A stretch of 64,000 bases of DNA from Chara braunii (taxonomy: Eukaryota > Streptophyta > Charophyceae > Charales > Characeae). Shown piece by piece: positions 23,693-36,688 of this stretch. The stretch covers positions 4,870,797 to 4,934,796 of the forward strand of contig BFEA01000012.1 of the NCBI GenBank assembly GCA_003427395.1. The letters run 5' to 3'. Position 1 is the stretch's first letter. Each line of letters begins with the position of its first letter. The notes beneath the pieces are model-generated. The model was not told where the DNA came from, did no database searches, and saw only the letters and a program-made list of their open reading frames with translations. A program made the translations under genes and the position numbers.

Positions 23693-23880
23693 NNNNNNNN
23701 NNNNNNNNNNNNNNNNNNNNNNNNNNNNNNNNNNNNNNNNNNNNNNNNNNNNNNNNNNNNNNNNNNNNNNNNNNNNNNNNNNNNNNNNNNNNNNNNNNNN
23801 NNNNNNNNNNNNNNNNNNNNNNNNNNNNNNNNNNNNNNNNNNNNNNNNNNNNNNNNNNNNNNNNNNNNNNNNNNNNNNNN
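23693..23880. other. Assembly gap (188 N)
   Basis: Unresolved bases in the leader between the primer binding site and gag of the LTR element. Confidence 1.
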
Positions 23881-23937
23881 TATTCACTTCTCATACCCGG
23901 ATGTCGTTCCACCAGGGACAACGGTAGGCTTTCTGTT

Positions 23938-23956
23938 ATCCCCGGCAACGGCGCCA
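23938..23956 (-). other. Primer binding site, tRNA-Asp
   Basis: The + strand reads ATCCCCGGCAACGGCGCCA, which is the 3' end of plant tRNA-Asp including CCA. The element strand is therefore complementary over 19 nt. It lies 2 nt inside the 5' LTR, as required for minus-strand priming, and fixes the element's orientation independently of the coding regions. Confidence 0.92.
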
Positions 23957-25744
23957 CCTGTCGAGCGCATCGGTCCGGCACCTCATAGGGCAGCACGGGA
24001 CCCTCCCGGCCGCGTCACGCAGGAGTTTGTCTTAATCCTCGTCGTGAATATACATGGAGCCTCTGCAAGCCGCTCCGACCGAGTGCGCCAGCCATACCTC
24101 TCGCGAGCCCCTACGACAGGATAGGGCCTACGCGAGGCACGACTTACCTCCACCTTACGGGAGCTGTCACCTCCCTTCGGTGGGCGTACCCCTGCCGAGC
24201 TACCAGTCCACATTACGAAAGCTAATCAGTTGCAATCGCAGAGGTGGACCAGCCGAGGGCGTTTCTCGTTCGTTGTAGCATAGGGGGTACGCGCGGTAAT
24301 ACACCTCTATCGGACCCGCACTCGAACCGCCATCTTGGGGGGCTGAAGTCCCAAGCGCGGCCTGTCGTTGGTCGACTAGGACGTATCCCACACACCACGC
24401 GCACACCACTTTACGAACACAAAATTAAAACACACACACACACACGGAACAACACAACACAAACAACGCGACAACTCTCCTAGCCCCTCGGTAGCCAACC
24501 CGTAACTTTCCGGTGCGGAAAACAAATCAGCGTCGCGCGCGAGACTTAGTATAAAACCGCGCGGACGCAGGGCCTACTCATATCGACTCGCAATGCAGGC
24601 GTACGCAAGCAGTCGCAATGATGGCGTACTATGTACTGCCCATAATCAAGAGGTCCCTCGTGGATCCGAGTACCGCTTATGACACTCAAGTGTCAGACTC
24701 GAAGTGTCGTGAGGGTCTAATTCTTCACGACATTGCACGGCTGAAGGAATCGTTGTGCAGCCGCCGCGAGACCTCCGGCCTTTGGTCTGAGTGTCTCGGT
24801 AGGCAAGGCAAATAGGCTCTGCACGAGGGAAAATCCCTCCTCTGCAGAGCCTAGGGCTTGGGATGTCCTGGACAAGGACCTCGAATCCCGGCCCAGGATC
24901 AACGTCCGACTAAGAAAAATTATCAAGAAGCAAAGCAAAATAAACGAAGGAGTCCTCCCTGGGCCTCTCAGTCTTACCCTCTGAAGTATGCTCTTTGTAC
25001 GGAGCCCATTAATCCATACAGACATTCACCCTACGCACACCCATGTATATATATATATATAAAGGAGAAAGTATGTGACGATCACTTCTCACAGTGTCAT
25101 TGGGGTCTCTCACAGTCATACGTATATATGTGATCGCAGGCAACCAAATCCAGAATCTGATTCATAGCACATACCTGCAAATCACATCAACGAGTCAATC
25201 GACAGCCCACGCACTACACGGAGTCAACCCCAACTATCTTTAACACTCATACCCCTTGCTTTAGCCATGCAAGCCCCAACCTCCTGTCCAACCAACCTTA
25301 ATTAAATACTCAGTACCTTTCTCAAATGGTCATTCAATAAAAGTCCGGGTGAAACCATAACGAAACAATGAAATCACCAGGGCTAAAGCCTTTTAGGTTG
25401 AGTGTGGAGGGTGAATTGGAATTGAGTCGTAAACCGACGAATCGACAACCGACCTGTTATCAGCGATAACATATGATGATCCTCAAGGGATCGAGCTGAG
25501 TCTAATCCTGAACTAGAGTCGGACGATCAAGAGGACCTGTAACACATGACAGGTCAATGACCCATTCTAAACCTATAAGTTCATGAAGAACAATCTCCAT
25601 ATCGTGATCTTACCCAAATCATCTTAGTTAACCATGTCTAAGCCTACCTCTAAACAATATGGTAGTCTTTACTTAGTCAGAGTGGACAATCAAAATCGTC
25701 ACCTGTCAAAATATAATCGATCTCTTCTAAACTCAGAAAATTTC

Positions 25745-26435
25745 GGCAGCGTTTCCCGTAGGAAAAGTATCTTTCCAGAATTTATATAAGTCCAGATATG
25801 AAAGGCAGAAATAATTTCTAACTCCAAAGAGTCAAACTTATGTCTAACTTCTTGAAATAGCATAAATTTGGGCAGCATTCCCTTTAGAAAGGGAGACTTT
25901 CCAGATTTATACTAAGTTAGAAAGCAGAAATAATTCCTAGTTTTGGAAAGTCAAACTTTGTCTAATTTCCTGAAAAAGCAGAAATTTAGGCAGCACTTTC
26001 TTTAGAAATGGAGGCTTTCGAGATTTATACTAAGTCCGATATGATCTCGAAAGATAGTTCGAGTTCGACTTTAGACAAAATTTAATCAATTTCTTAGTTT
26101 TGTAAAAATTTNGGNACCACCCCTCTACAAAAGTGTTATGCCAAAATTTTCACAAGGCTACGTCCATAATTTGAAAGTAACTTTTGACTTCCCAAAGTCT
26201 AATTTTGTCTAACTCCCTGAATTAGCAAAAATTTGGGCAGCACTCCCTCTAGAAAGGGAGACTTCCCAGTTTTTAACTAAGTCAGATACGAAAAAGGACA
26301 AAGTTGATCTTTTGACAAGTCAAAATTCAACTAACTCCTTGGATCTGTAGAAATTTCGGCAACGCTTCCCGTAGGGAAAGTAGCTTGCCAAAATTTATAC
26401 AAAGCCAAGTATAAGAAAAGATCTCAGAAAATGCA
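25745..26435. repeat. Degenerate ~120-bp tandem array in right LTR
   Basis: Counterpart of 5515-6205. From about 25921 to 26600 it is identical base for base to the left LTR, including the N positions. Upstream it keeps 20-odd bases that the left copy has lost near 5676. Confidence 0.75.
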
Positions 26436-26694
26436 AGAATTGACCTAAGTAAAAAAAAAAAATATAGAAAATGCAGGAATTGACACTAACTCCTATGGCT
26501 CTAACACGTGGCGAGCAACTAAAACAACTACCTATCAATCTGAAACTCATACTAAGTAGTGGCCTCACTCAGTCACATGCAAGCCAAACCACAAGGGTAA
26601 GTACTCTCACCATCCCAAAGTCAACCTGAACAAACAATAGTTTATGATCTCTCAATGATTCAACCCTTTATACCCGACTTACATAAGGCATAGG

Positions 26695-27633
26695 TCAGGC
26701 CGCCTGAACTTACAGAACAACTCAACTTAGCCAGGCCTAGAGTCAGAATACCTAAACTTATAGAGCGTTCTGACTTGGTCAAATATACACAAACAGAGGG
26801 CACAACTACTTTTCTCTTCTTTGGGCACATGATTAGACCACTCTAGTCGCCCTAGACTGTTTGAAGTATCCAAGTTATATATACTTATCTTTACCTTTGT
26901 CTTCTAACGCTGCATATGACTGAACTAACTGAAGTTCGGCCTGCCCCAGTTTACCATCCATTTTATTCTTAGTTGTACTTTCTTCAAGTTGTGATACGGC
27001 TATAGTCAGACCACCTAAACTTATAGAACAGTCTGATTAGCTCGTTCTTAGATAGAGTAGTAATAAAGTATAGCCAAGTTATAACCATTGGGTTCCAGCA
27101 TGTGCGAGGCTTTGAGCCAGACCCCCTGAACTTACAGAAGGGTCTTAACTCTTAGCCAGATTCGTTTCTATCTGAGCCATTATGTGTGTGGCATCGAGTC
27201 AAACCCCCTGAACTTACAGAAGGGTCTGCCTCTTTACCAAGATTAATTCTTCAGAATAAAGAGCAGAAAGAGACTAAGCCACCCGACCTTACAGAACAGC
27301 TCGGTCTCCTCGTTCAGAAACCAAAGAAACAAGTAAAATCCCAATGAAAACAAAGCAACTCAAAGCACCAAAACTTATTGAGCGCCTTGAGTCCCTGAAG
27401 ATCAAGCACAATCAAAACCCCTCACAAGTCAGAGCAGTCAGGCCACCTGAACTTATAGAACAGCCTGACCCTCCATACAAACCATAGCACTAGGTCTCAC
27501 CAAACTTATGGGGACATCCCAGCCTTCAGAGTAATCAGACCCCCTAAACTTATTGAAGAGTCTGACTTCTCCATGCACAACCAAAATAAAACAAAGCGCT
27601 GGGGTTCCCCAAACTTATGGGGACTCCCCAGCC
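26695..27633. repeat. Array of 11 covarying hairpins (right LTR)
   Basis: Counterpart of 6465-7405. Several units are better paired here than in the left copy: CTA-AACTTA-TAG at about 27017, CTG-AACTTA-CAG at about 27127 and 27207, CCA-AACTTA-TGG at about 27503, with outer arms AGACCC/GGGTCT and TCAGAC/GTCTGA. Confidence 0.75.
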
Positions 27634-30610
27634 TTAACGACCCGGTCAATCGTCACACAAAACAAAACCCCATCCTGCCTTTCCCCAGATGCAGTTCCTT
27701 CTAACAATTTGATTTCATGCAGTCAACAAAGCCGAAACTGAAACTTGAACAGACATTCCTTTACGTAGTCTTGTTCAGTGTCCTGAAAGTCAAACCAAAA
27801 ATAAAGTAAGGTTGCACGTCATATATTCAATCAGCGATGCAATTAGAGATATAGATAGGGGTTATAATCAGGGTTTATAGAGGGAAACACAAAAGTTACC
27901 TGTTAATTCCCTGCCTCCAGAGCCTCGCCTAGGCTCCGGCAGAGCTCCCGCAATCGGTGGGTGGACTCCCCACATAGTCTTGATGCGGTCCTACGGGTTG
28001 CAATCCCGCCTGCCGCCTTCTCCTCATAACAAAGACTTGACTTGAAGTAAGAATGATAGAAGAAGGAAGTTTAAGACTCTCAGATGCCAGAGCGGTGCTC
28101 TCAAGCTCACTGAAGAGGTCCTTGATATCTTGATTCGCCTGAGGGCCTTGCAATGGCAGCCAATGTGACAACTTGGTCAACTCTCTGGGTCAACCTACTG
28201 AAGTCAAACTTCTGCTGACTCCTCAGACTTCTGCCCTACCCTTCTTCTTTGCCCAATTTGATCACCTTTCTGGATTTCAACAATCCTCCTCATTCTACCC
28301 GTGGCCACACAGCTCCTTTCAACAACCCTTTAGACGCAGCAGCGGTAGGCGGCGGGGGTCAACAACAATAACAAGCAGTAGTGGCCAGCGCAACGGCAGC
28401 TGCACACAGTTGGCCGTACAATGCTGCAGCCAACCTTAGTCTATCAGCAACAGTGGCGGCAAGTAGCGGCCGTAGCAGTAGTCCGTGCGGATACACAGTT
28501 CCCGTAGTGAGATGGCCTAGCAAGGCAATGTACACCGCAGCAGCTCCGGTAGCAAGGCGCAGTACGTTCAATAGGACATCGTTGTACAACAGACACAGTG
28601 CTTTAGCAAACGACACCCGAACTCAGCAATACTGCACATCATAGTAGAACTGGGCACATCGGCGACATAGTACTGTTCCAATAACAAAATTAGCCTCCGG
28701 AAGGGAGCCAGCAACAGTGCTTCTAACCAACTGATGGGCGATAAGGCAGCAAAGCAACTAGACGGAGGGCAGCACCAGCAGTGTGACCACAGCATATGTC
28801 GAACAGAACAACTTGCAGGGAACCACATGCGCACCAAGCAGGCCAGGCAGTGGCAGGGTGCAGACGAGGCAGCCCGCACATCAACACAGCGCAAGGCAGC
28901 ACAGTCAACTCACGTCGCTGTTGAACCCGTAGACTTCCCTTCACTACCCAGTTTAAACAGGGCGGGCAGCACATCACCCCCATAGCTTGCATCAGCGGGG
29001 TGCAGTGAGACACAGCAACACTTAACAATGCGCAGCGCAAAAACTCAATTGCACACGTAGCAAAGACCTCAGGCTCAAAGCACGGCGCGTATAGCCACCG
29101 CAACAGCACCCCGTTCTCAGCAAGGTATACCGGAAGACCAACAAGACCAGCACCTTGACTCAGCAAAAAGCACGGCAGATGCCACCCACGGCTTCCCTGC
29201 AGCTCTCCCGTTCTACGACTAGGCAACAGTTAGACGAACTTGCCGTTAAAACCAAGCCAATTCCATCCTCCGTGTAACGGCCCGTTGGAAGCTGCCTCCT
29301 CCCCGCTTGGGGATGGATCTCTCGCTGAGATCGGGCCAGAGGCACACTGTAGAAGTCGCCCTGTTCTTTCCGCTTGTCAGGTACGTACCTCCCACCTCGT
29401 CTTTTTTTTTTCTTCTACGTATCCGACGTAGAGACCCCGCCAGATTCACTCCCCTCTCAGAGGGGTGTGCGGCACAACTCCCGAGAGGTAAAACCTCGAT
29501 CTCCCTCTTTCTCCTCCCTCCCCGTTTGCTGCTCGTCAAAGCTCCCCCAGCGCTCAACGGTATCCTGGCCAAGAGGTAAATCTCCAACCCTCGATGCACC
29601 GCTACACTACTCCCGTCAATAGGATAAGCAAAATCGAATGAATCTACCGCTGGATTACGGATAGGTTCATTATCTCAAATTAGCATTCCCCCCCTCTGCG
29701 CACTTTCTTTCTCATCTAAACTCTGAATCTACTAACCCAATAACAGAACTGCCCTCACCATACTATTCGCCCTAGACTAAGACCTTAACGTAGAGTTCCC
29801 CTTTGTCGAAATCGGTCAAGGAATCGGTCGTTTCGACAATTTTCCTCCTTCTCCCGCCATAGTCACTATGCAATGCTTTTCTCGGCCAGCTCATAATCTA
29901 CTAACTCTTCGCTGATTCTGACTTCGGAATCGGGGTCGCCACGTATGAAAACCCCCGATCCAAGCCCTTATTCGCCCAAATCCGCCCTCCAACTAGTGAG
30001 TTATACGTTTTCCTTCCTCCTCTCTCCTCACTCCGCCATATCCCGGCGCAGTCGGTTTCTCACTAACTCCCTACTCTGTTGTTCTAACACTAAAACTGAC
30101 TCTACCCGTGGGTTCGCCCGGGGTGAAAGCCCCAAGATTGCCCCTTCCCCCGCCCGATTCCGTGAAGAATCACGCGGGTTACCCTCTTTCTGCTGCACCC
30201 CCTACCATCTCCCCGCCATACCACCTTTTGCATGCACCCGACGCCCGCTGTCGTCCGGGTTCATCTGTTCCTTTCAGCCTTCTCGTTGTCCGCTGTTCGT
30301 CGCCCCTTCACCCAACACCTGCCATGTGGCACACCGCTCCCCTCCTACCTGCTATACCACCCAGCTCAAACGCCCGCCACCGCCCTGTCGCCTTAGCCCA
30401 CCACCCACCATTCATCACTGCCTAACGCATCGGGCACGATATACCGTCCCGGTTCGTTCACTCTCCCCACCTGCTGCGCCCGCCGGCTCGCCTCTCGGCC
30501 CTGCCTTCCCGTACCCGGCGCTCATTGCCCCACTGTGCCAACACTTCACGGCTCGACGGCGTTTGGCTGTAAAAAAAAAGAGAACAACGCTCGACCGTCG
30601 GGCTTTCCTC

Positions 30611-30693
30611 GTATTATATGCGTGTCGTCCTAGCGCCCGGGCCATGCTAATCTACTCTGTATCGATCAGCCTACTACGAACGCCCCGAAGGGC
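30611..30693 (-). ncRNA. U6-like block A in right LTR
   Basis: Counterpart of 10369-10450; the same GATACAGAGTAGATTAGCATGG core on the minus strand. A relic, not a working gene. Confidence 0.7.
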
Positions 30694-31027
30694 TTACCTC
30701 CGGCAGTGCCCCGTGGAGCCAAAGGCGGTGCGCAACTTGTTTTTCCAAATGCACCAGGCCCTACTTCTCGCCCGGATTCAGTCCTCCTCCCCCAATTCTA
30801 TTGCCCTGGCTCTCCGACCAGCGCCGCTTCCCCGCTTACCTCGTCCGGTTCTTGCCCGGACTCACAAAAACTCTGCAGTGGCCAAAAGCTGGCCCTTCCA
30901 ACCTTCTACGCCCGGCCACACAGCAGTGTGGCATACCGTCGCGGCGGTACTACCGCAAGCCCCCTCCCCCGTTTTTTACCTTCACGTACCCGGCGCCAAC
31001 TATGTCCGGGTTCCTTTCCAACCCTTA

Positions 31028-31061
31028 CGCAGGCGTCATACTAACGGATGTCCTGAAGGAC
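31028..31061 (-). ncRNA. U6-like block B, truncated, in right LTR
   Basis: Only the 5' hairpin region remains. A 26-nt deletion between two CTAA direct repeats removed the centre that is present at 10799-10828 in the left LTR. Confidence 0.7.
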
Positions 31062-31219
31062 CGGGCCGGGGTAGCGCCTCGTGGCGGCACCAAAGGTCGC
31101 GCCGCCTGTCTAACCCCCGCAGTGCTATTGCTCCGCTTTCTTTTTTGAGCCCCTTTTGCATGCGCTTGCTCCCCTTTCTGTCCGGGTTCATCCCCAGACC
31201 TACAGGTATCAGTCGGCAC

Positions 31220-31278
31220 GCAGCGGCCAGGCTAATCCTCTCTATATCCTTCCAATTTTAACAGATGTCCCGAAGGAC
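31220..31278 (-). ncRNA. U6-like block C in right LTR
   Basis: Counterpart of 11003-11062; minus strand GTCCTTCGGGACATCTGTTA followed by AAATTGGAAGGATATAGAGA. Confidence 0.8.
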
Positions 31279-31353
31279 ACAGCCTGAGCCGCGGGGATAA
31301 TCTGGCCCTAGGCAGTTCGGGACCTTTGGCTTGGCTTCCCGCGGCCCTACCAT

Positions 31354-31411
31354 CCGGGTCCGGCCTTCAGTTCAACAGTTCGGGGATGTACCCACTGAGC
31401 TAGGCTCTTGG
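31354..31411 (-). repeat. tRNA-like A-box block in right LTR
   Basis: The minus strand has CCTAGCTCAGTGGGTACATC, a good A-box/D-arm, then CCGAACTGTTGAACTGAAGG. It is closer to the tRNA-like sequence at 52661-52732 than the left LTR copy. Confidence 0.55.
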
Positions 31412-32324
31412 GTGTCAGCCACACCCACGACACCGTGTCCCAGACAAAACGGAGTTGGGCGCGGCTCTGGCACAGCCACGAAAACAGTTTGCAAGTGCAC
31501 TTCGGGCAACCCCTGCGGATACAACGTACTCCACGCGCGATTTCACGCCCACCTACGGTCGTGAGATAAAATTTAATAGTATTAAAACTTTGAAATAAAT
31601 AATATACATATAAGAACTGCAACGCACGCGGTAACTAGGCGAAAGTTGCGGCCCCCGGGGTAACAAAAGGCGAGGGGGATAGTCCTACCGGCCCATCAAC
31701 CCCTCGAGCCTTTTCGCCGCGCTCCTCCACTCCTTTGTAGCATGTCGTTGACCTCGATCCCTGCATCTGTTGCGTATCAGTCTGGTGCTGTAACCTATAG
31801 GGCTAAGCCCAAGCCTGGTACCAGCAGGCCTGAGTCACCTAATAAAGAGGTAGCCCCCGGTCTTTTGCGGCCAAAGGAGCCGGCCCACGCCATTCCCTGA
31901 CCCGCACTCACACATATGACCATAAAAGGCCGCGCCAACCTCCCGGCTGTGTCGCGGCTACCCTTACCCGGCCGAATCCATCAGGTCCCATCATCTGGAT
32001 GCCGCGTAAGTCCGCACCGGCTCACTAGACCGTCCATCGTACCACGCGGAACCAATGAACAAGGTGCTCATAGGCTAATCAATTCAATCAAGTTAAAAAT
32101 GACATATGCTAACCAAAATTCACACCACGTCTACCAATGTAACCAAAAGAAGGAAAAAATCATGTGCGCCTCAAACTTGCGCGCCCACGCACTTTTTACT
32201 CTAGGCACCATAAATTACAGACGCGGTCGCGCCTAGTGTGGCATACTTAAACTTTAAACCAAACTGTTTTCTGTCGTTTGCAAAGACCAGGGCGGATACC
32301 CTTGTAAGGGTATTCGCGCCGACA

Positions 32325-32328
32325 ACGG
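32325..32328. other. Target site duplication, right copy (ACGG)
   Basis: Directly follows the CGACA end of the LTR element and matches 3726-3729. Confidence 0.85.
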
Positions 32329-35300
32329 CCTGGCCGCATCAGCGGTATTGCGCGCATGCTTCATCACAGGCATCCACTGGGGTAGCTATCTGGGTCCCAC
32401 CAGACTCCTGAATGGAGGTGGTTCACTGGGCGGCAGACGAGGAGGAAGGGAGATTGGTAGTGCTACTGGGAATGCTTGAGCTGGAAATAATATGCGTAGC
32501 CTGTATATACGCCCCTAACACGGTACCAGAAAGGATGGCGTTCTTCCAAAAAATCAAGGACCGGATGCCGGTGGGCATACCCCTGATCATAGCCGGGGAT
32601 TTTAATGCTGCCCCAGATAAGTAAGGACAGATGGAGCTCTCTTACCCCCCCCCCCATTACACAGAAGAGGACAAATACATGCTTCGGGACCTCTCTGTCT
32701 CTCTCAATCTGTTTGACACATATAGGTGTATTCATCCAACAGAGCGGACTTTCACCTGCATCCGCACAGCGGATCTTGCACGGCAATCTAAATCCCGTAT
32801 TGATCTTATTTGGATGTCCGAAGACGTAAAAAACTCACTACAAACAGCAGTAATTCTCCCAAAGAGCCCGCACCCGGGGCTGGACCACAAAACGTGCGGG
32901 GCCTTACTGTCCTTTAGGAAAAGACCAGACCAAGGACCAGGATTCTACAAAATGAATTCCTCCCTTCTAAAATCACCAGAATTTCAGAAAATGATAAACG
33001 AAGCATGGGAACAATGGCAATCCTTCCGACATCAATTCGATTCAGAAATACAGTGGTTCAATAACGGTCTATTCTTCTTATGACGAAAATGCAATGAATT
33101 CTCTAAGCTGAACGCAAGAAGACGTAACCTTCAGGAAATGGAACTCCATAAACAACTTCATACCTTGGAAAGCCAAGGGACTTCAGATGAACCTAGTAAT
33201 ACCATTCAAGAGTTGCGGGAGCGATTGTTGCAGCACGCTCAATATAGGTGGCAAGGTGCCAAAATCAGAGGGAAACTCACCAAATGGACATCCGAAGGAA
33301 CCATGTACACACGTTTTTTTGGCATAGCAAAAGCAAGAGCACATCGTAACACTGTAGAGGCCCTTCTTAACCCTAATAATGACCATGAGGTGACCACCAC
33401 CACGGCACACTGCACAAATTTTGTGCGAACCTTCTTTAAGCAATTTTTCTCCTCGCAAATAACTAACCCTCTTGATGAAGGACACCGAAGGGAGCTGGAG
33501 GATTTTCTCGGCCCATTGGATAAACAACTTAGCCCTCAACAGAACGAAAAAATTGAACAACCTGTTAAGAAAGATGAGATATGGACGACCCTCCTTCATA
33601 TGGATGAGGATAAAACTCCAGGAATGGATGGTTTCCCTAAAGAATTTTTGGAAACCATGTGGCCGACCCTGCACCAAGACCTGATGAGTTACTACAGGGA
33701 GGTATGGAGAACAGGACAGATGGGGGAATGTGTGGGCCAGGGGATGTTGTCCCTCTTATACAAAAAATGCGATAAAATGAATATCCGAAACTACCGACCC
33801 ATCACCTTGCTAACGGTAGTCTACAAAATGTTAGCTAAAGCCCTCGCAAATCGATTGCTTGCGGTAATGGAGGATATTATTCACCCGGCCCAATCAGGAT
33901 TTATAAGATCCAGAAACATCCAGGGAAACATACTCCTAGTCAATGAGATGATCCATCTGGCTCAGCAATCCAAACAGAACGCGGCCTTCATCTTTATTGA
34001 CTTCAAGAAGGCCTATGACCATGTGGATTGGACCTTCCTGGATGCATGCCTCCAGAAAATGAATTTTGGGCCTAATTTGAGAAGATGGGTTCATATCCTC
34101 CACCATAATGCAACAACACGCGTGCAAATAAATGGGCTTTTAGCACCAGAAATCACGCTGCATCGCTCGGTCAGACAAGGGGACCCCATCGCCCCTTCCT
34201 TTTTGTGATAGTTATGGAAGCACTGTCGGCCAATTTACGCCATAACAAGGACATCAGGAAAATCAAGATTGCAAACATCCCAGAGGAAGTCATTCCGGTA
34301 TGCTCCCTCTTCGCCGACGACCTCACAATAATGACCGATGCCTGGGAGGGTAACATGGAAGAGATACAGAGGCTGATGGATCGATTCTGCAAACTGTCAG
34401 ACATGGCTGTCAACTGGGGAACCAAAACTGTGGGGTGGTGGATGCACCATCAAGGGGGGCGCCCGCCTGAAGCTCCCCGCATTAAATGGCTCCCCTTGGA
34501 AGCCACAGTGAGTGTGTTGGGCATCCAAATGACAGCAAACGGAAAACCAACCACGAATAACGAATGGGTCCAGTCACCAGCTCAAGACAAGATGAAGGAA
34601 TGGAATCAGAAGCCAACCTCACTTTTTGGGAGGGCACTAGTCATCAATAATGTTGTCATGTCGTCTCTTTGGTACAAATCACTTATCCGGCTGTTAAGTG
34701 TAGCAGCCCTGAAGGCGTTCAAGAAGCAGGCAACAGTCTTTTTGTGGAGAGGAGATAGTGGATGCGAGCACGCTATCAGCAGGGTGGCGTGGGCCGCAGT
34801 AATCCAACCCAAGGCTAAAGGTGGCCTGGGGATTATTGACCCGACTCTCCAAACCCAGACCCTCAGCACGCAATGGATTAAAAACCTCATCCTGGGAACT
34901 GCCCAACCCTGGCACCCGTTAGCCATGGAACAGATTGTCAAACTCGCACCAGAAGCGCCGACAGAGGTGGACCCGCTTCTGTGGCTAGACGACAGGTATT
35001 GGAAACTCCCCCGCAGAGGGAGAGGAGATCAAAGGGAGGGCCCCTTAAAAGACGAATTCTGGCCACGTATGATCAAAATATGGCGGAAGCTCCCCCCCCC
35101 GGACCGTCTAGAACCAGAGAGATGGGAGGACGTATACCGACAACCCCTATTTGGCAACCGACGCATCACGGACTCCCACGGGCAAGTAAGGTGTAGCTCC
35201 ATCCCTCCATGGAATGGATGGATCAAACATGGGATATGGAAGGTGGGGGACCTATGGGACGTCAGAACGAGAACATGGAGGAATCTAGAACAAATGAAGG

Positions 35301-36688
35301 AAAAACTGCGCTATTGCCATCATGTGCAGGAGGTTCTGGACGGAATAATAGAAACCCTTCCTCTCCAATGGTATAATATTCTAAGAGCGGGCCCGGTTTA
35401 CAAGGAAGGAGACTAGGTGATGTAGAAAGGAGACCGTGGCAGGGTCGGGATGGTCCACCTGGTCAGCCCTACGGAGGTATTGATCAAGTTCTATACTATA
35501 ACGAAGGGGAACAGACTAAGCGGCAGCACAGCCCCCTTTGTCTGGACAGACAAGGAAGAAGTTGACCGGATGAGAGTGATGGGGGAAAGGTGAAAACCAC
35601 TGGGTATATAAACCTGGAACCCCGATCACAAAACTGGGCCTAGACCCACTTGAGTGGAGATGGAAACCAGCTGGCCCGACACGAGGAGGTATCCACAGAG
35701 ACACAACACTTGAAAACCTCTCTGTTAAAACCACATATAGGATGATCAGGCCAAGATGGAATCTAAAAGACACAGTGAAAGAGCGTTGGTACAGACACCT
35801 AAACGTTGACAGACATCTGCTAGCTCCAATCAGATGGTTTCAGGAAAGCAAGAGGAAGCAAGAGGAGGCCGGCCAAAATCACCTCCCTGCAATGGCAGAT
35901 AGCCCAGAAGGTACCTACCTACCAATAACTGGCTGATTGACCACACCAGGCTGGAACAACAGGGCCGCGCTCTCCCCTGGTGCAGCAGATGCCTCCGAGG
36001 GTACCCGGCCAAAAAGGCAGCCGAAACCATTGAGCACATCTTTCTACAGTGCCCGAATGCGGCCCTCACCTGGCGCTGGTGGGACCGGGTCTGGCAGCAC
36101 ATAGTCCCTGGATCCCTCTGGCCATGGGACTGGCGGGCCATCCTCACAGGCTTTTGGCCAGGACGGCGCGAAGAGGAGTTTGCGAATAATATGTTTGACC
36201 TGGGGAGACGAACAATCTTATGGACGCTGTGGTGGCAAAGATGTGTTATGACAATGGAAGAAGTGCGATTGGAGGGGGAGGAGGTGCGCGAGCATATCAA
36301 AAACCATCTCCAGTTGGACATAACGGATAGATGGCAGACAGTAAAACGCAAGCTAGACCTCCTTCAGCAACCAAAGGATATTAAAGAAAGCATCACTAAA
36401 TTCTGCCAAGAATGGTTGGGCGGGGAAAGGGAAGGCTGGATTGCGCAGGTGAAATGGTCAGGGGACGCGAACGAAGGCCCTCAGGGGGAGGGAGAGATGG
36501 TAAGAAGGGATTACTGCCTGAATTTTAAAGAATGGACTGACATCGACCCGAGCTTCCCAATGCGGCCAGCTTCCGAGTTCCCGGACCCCTTCCCCCCACA
36601 TCGTAGAAATAGCTACGCCTTGAGGCTCTGTTTTGGATGCTGGTTTTTGGGGGGTTGCATTTTAACAGAAAAGGGATTTTTTATGTAA
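32329..36688 (+). pseudogene. LINE A ORF2: endonuclease, reverse transcriptase, zinc knuckle
   Basis: Continues the frame of 3492-3729. Endonuclease motifs GVAIWV, PLIIAGDFNA and SRIDLIWMS...PGLDHK complete the APE-type domain. RT follows: TPGMDGFPKEF, NYRPITLLTVVYKMLAKALA, PAQSGFIRSRNIQGNI, FIDFKKAYDHVDW, RQGDPIAP and the active-site FADD (about 34314-34325). The C-terminus has a zf-RVT type segment (WCSRC...ETIEHIFLQCPNA, about 35970-36060). Lesions: in-frame stops at 32409, 32622 and 33081; a 1-nt frameshift near 34195 just before the RT motif following RQGDP; stops at 35414 and 35423 and after 35590; another frame change before 35939. The enzyme would carry out target-primed reverse transcription; this copy is dead. 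Confidence 0.93.

Larger units (their letters stand above)
3730..32324 (-). mobile_element. 28.6 kb Ty3/gypsy LTR retrotransposon with giant LTRs
   Basis: A complete element in architecture: 5' LTR 23959-32324, PBS 23938-23956, gag, protease, RT/RNase H, integrase, an extra gag-like ORF, a 2 kb non-coding tail and 3' LTR 3730-12100. Protease-RT-RNase H-integrase order is that of Ty3/gypsy. Both LTRs begin TGTCG and end CGACA, and a 4-bp target duplication flanks the element. Every coding part has at least one stop or frameshift, and the LTRs differ by substitutions and indels, so the copy is not recent and cannot encode its own proteins. No good polypurine tract adjoins the 3' LTR. Confidence 0.93.
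23959..32324 (-). repeat. 5' LTR (8366 bp)
   Basis: The right copy; it holds the promoter side of the element. It has the same ends and the same internal order as the left LTR. It lacks the 32-bp insert at 4785 and carries a 26-nt deletion in U6-like block B. At 26112 and 26115 it contains two N at exactly the places where the left LTR also has N. Confidence 0.92.
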
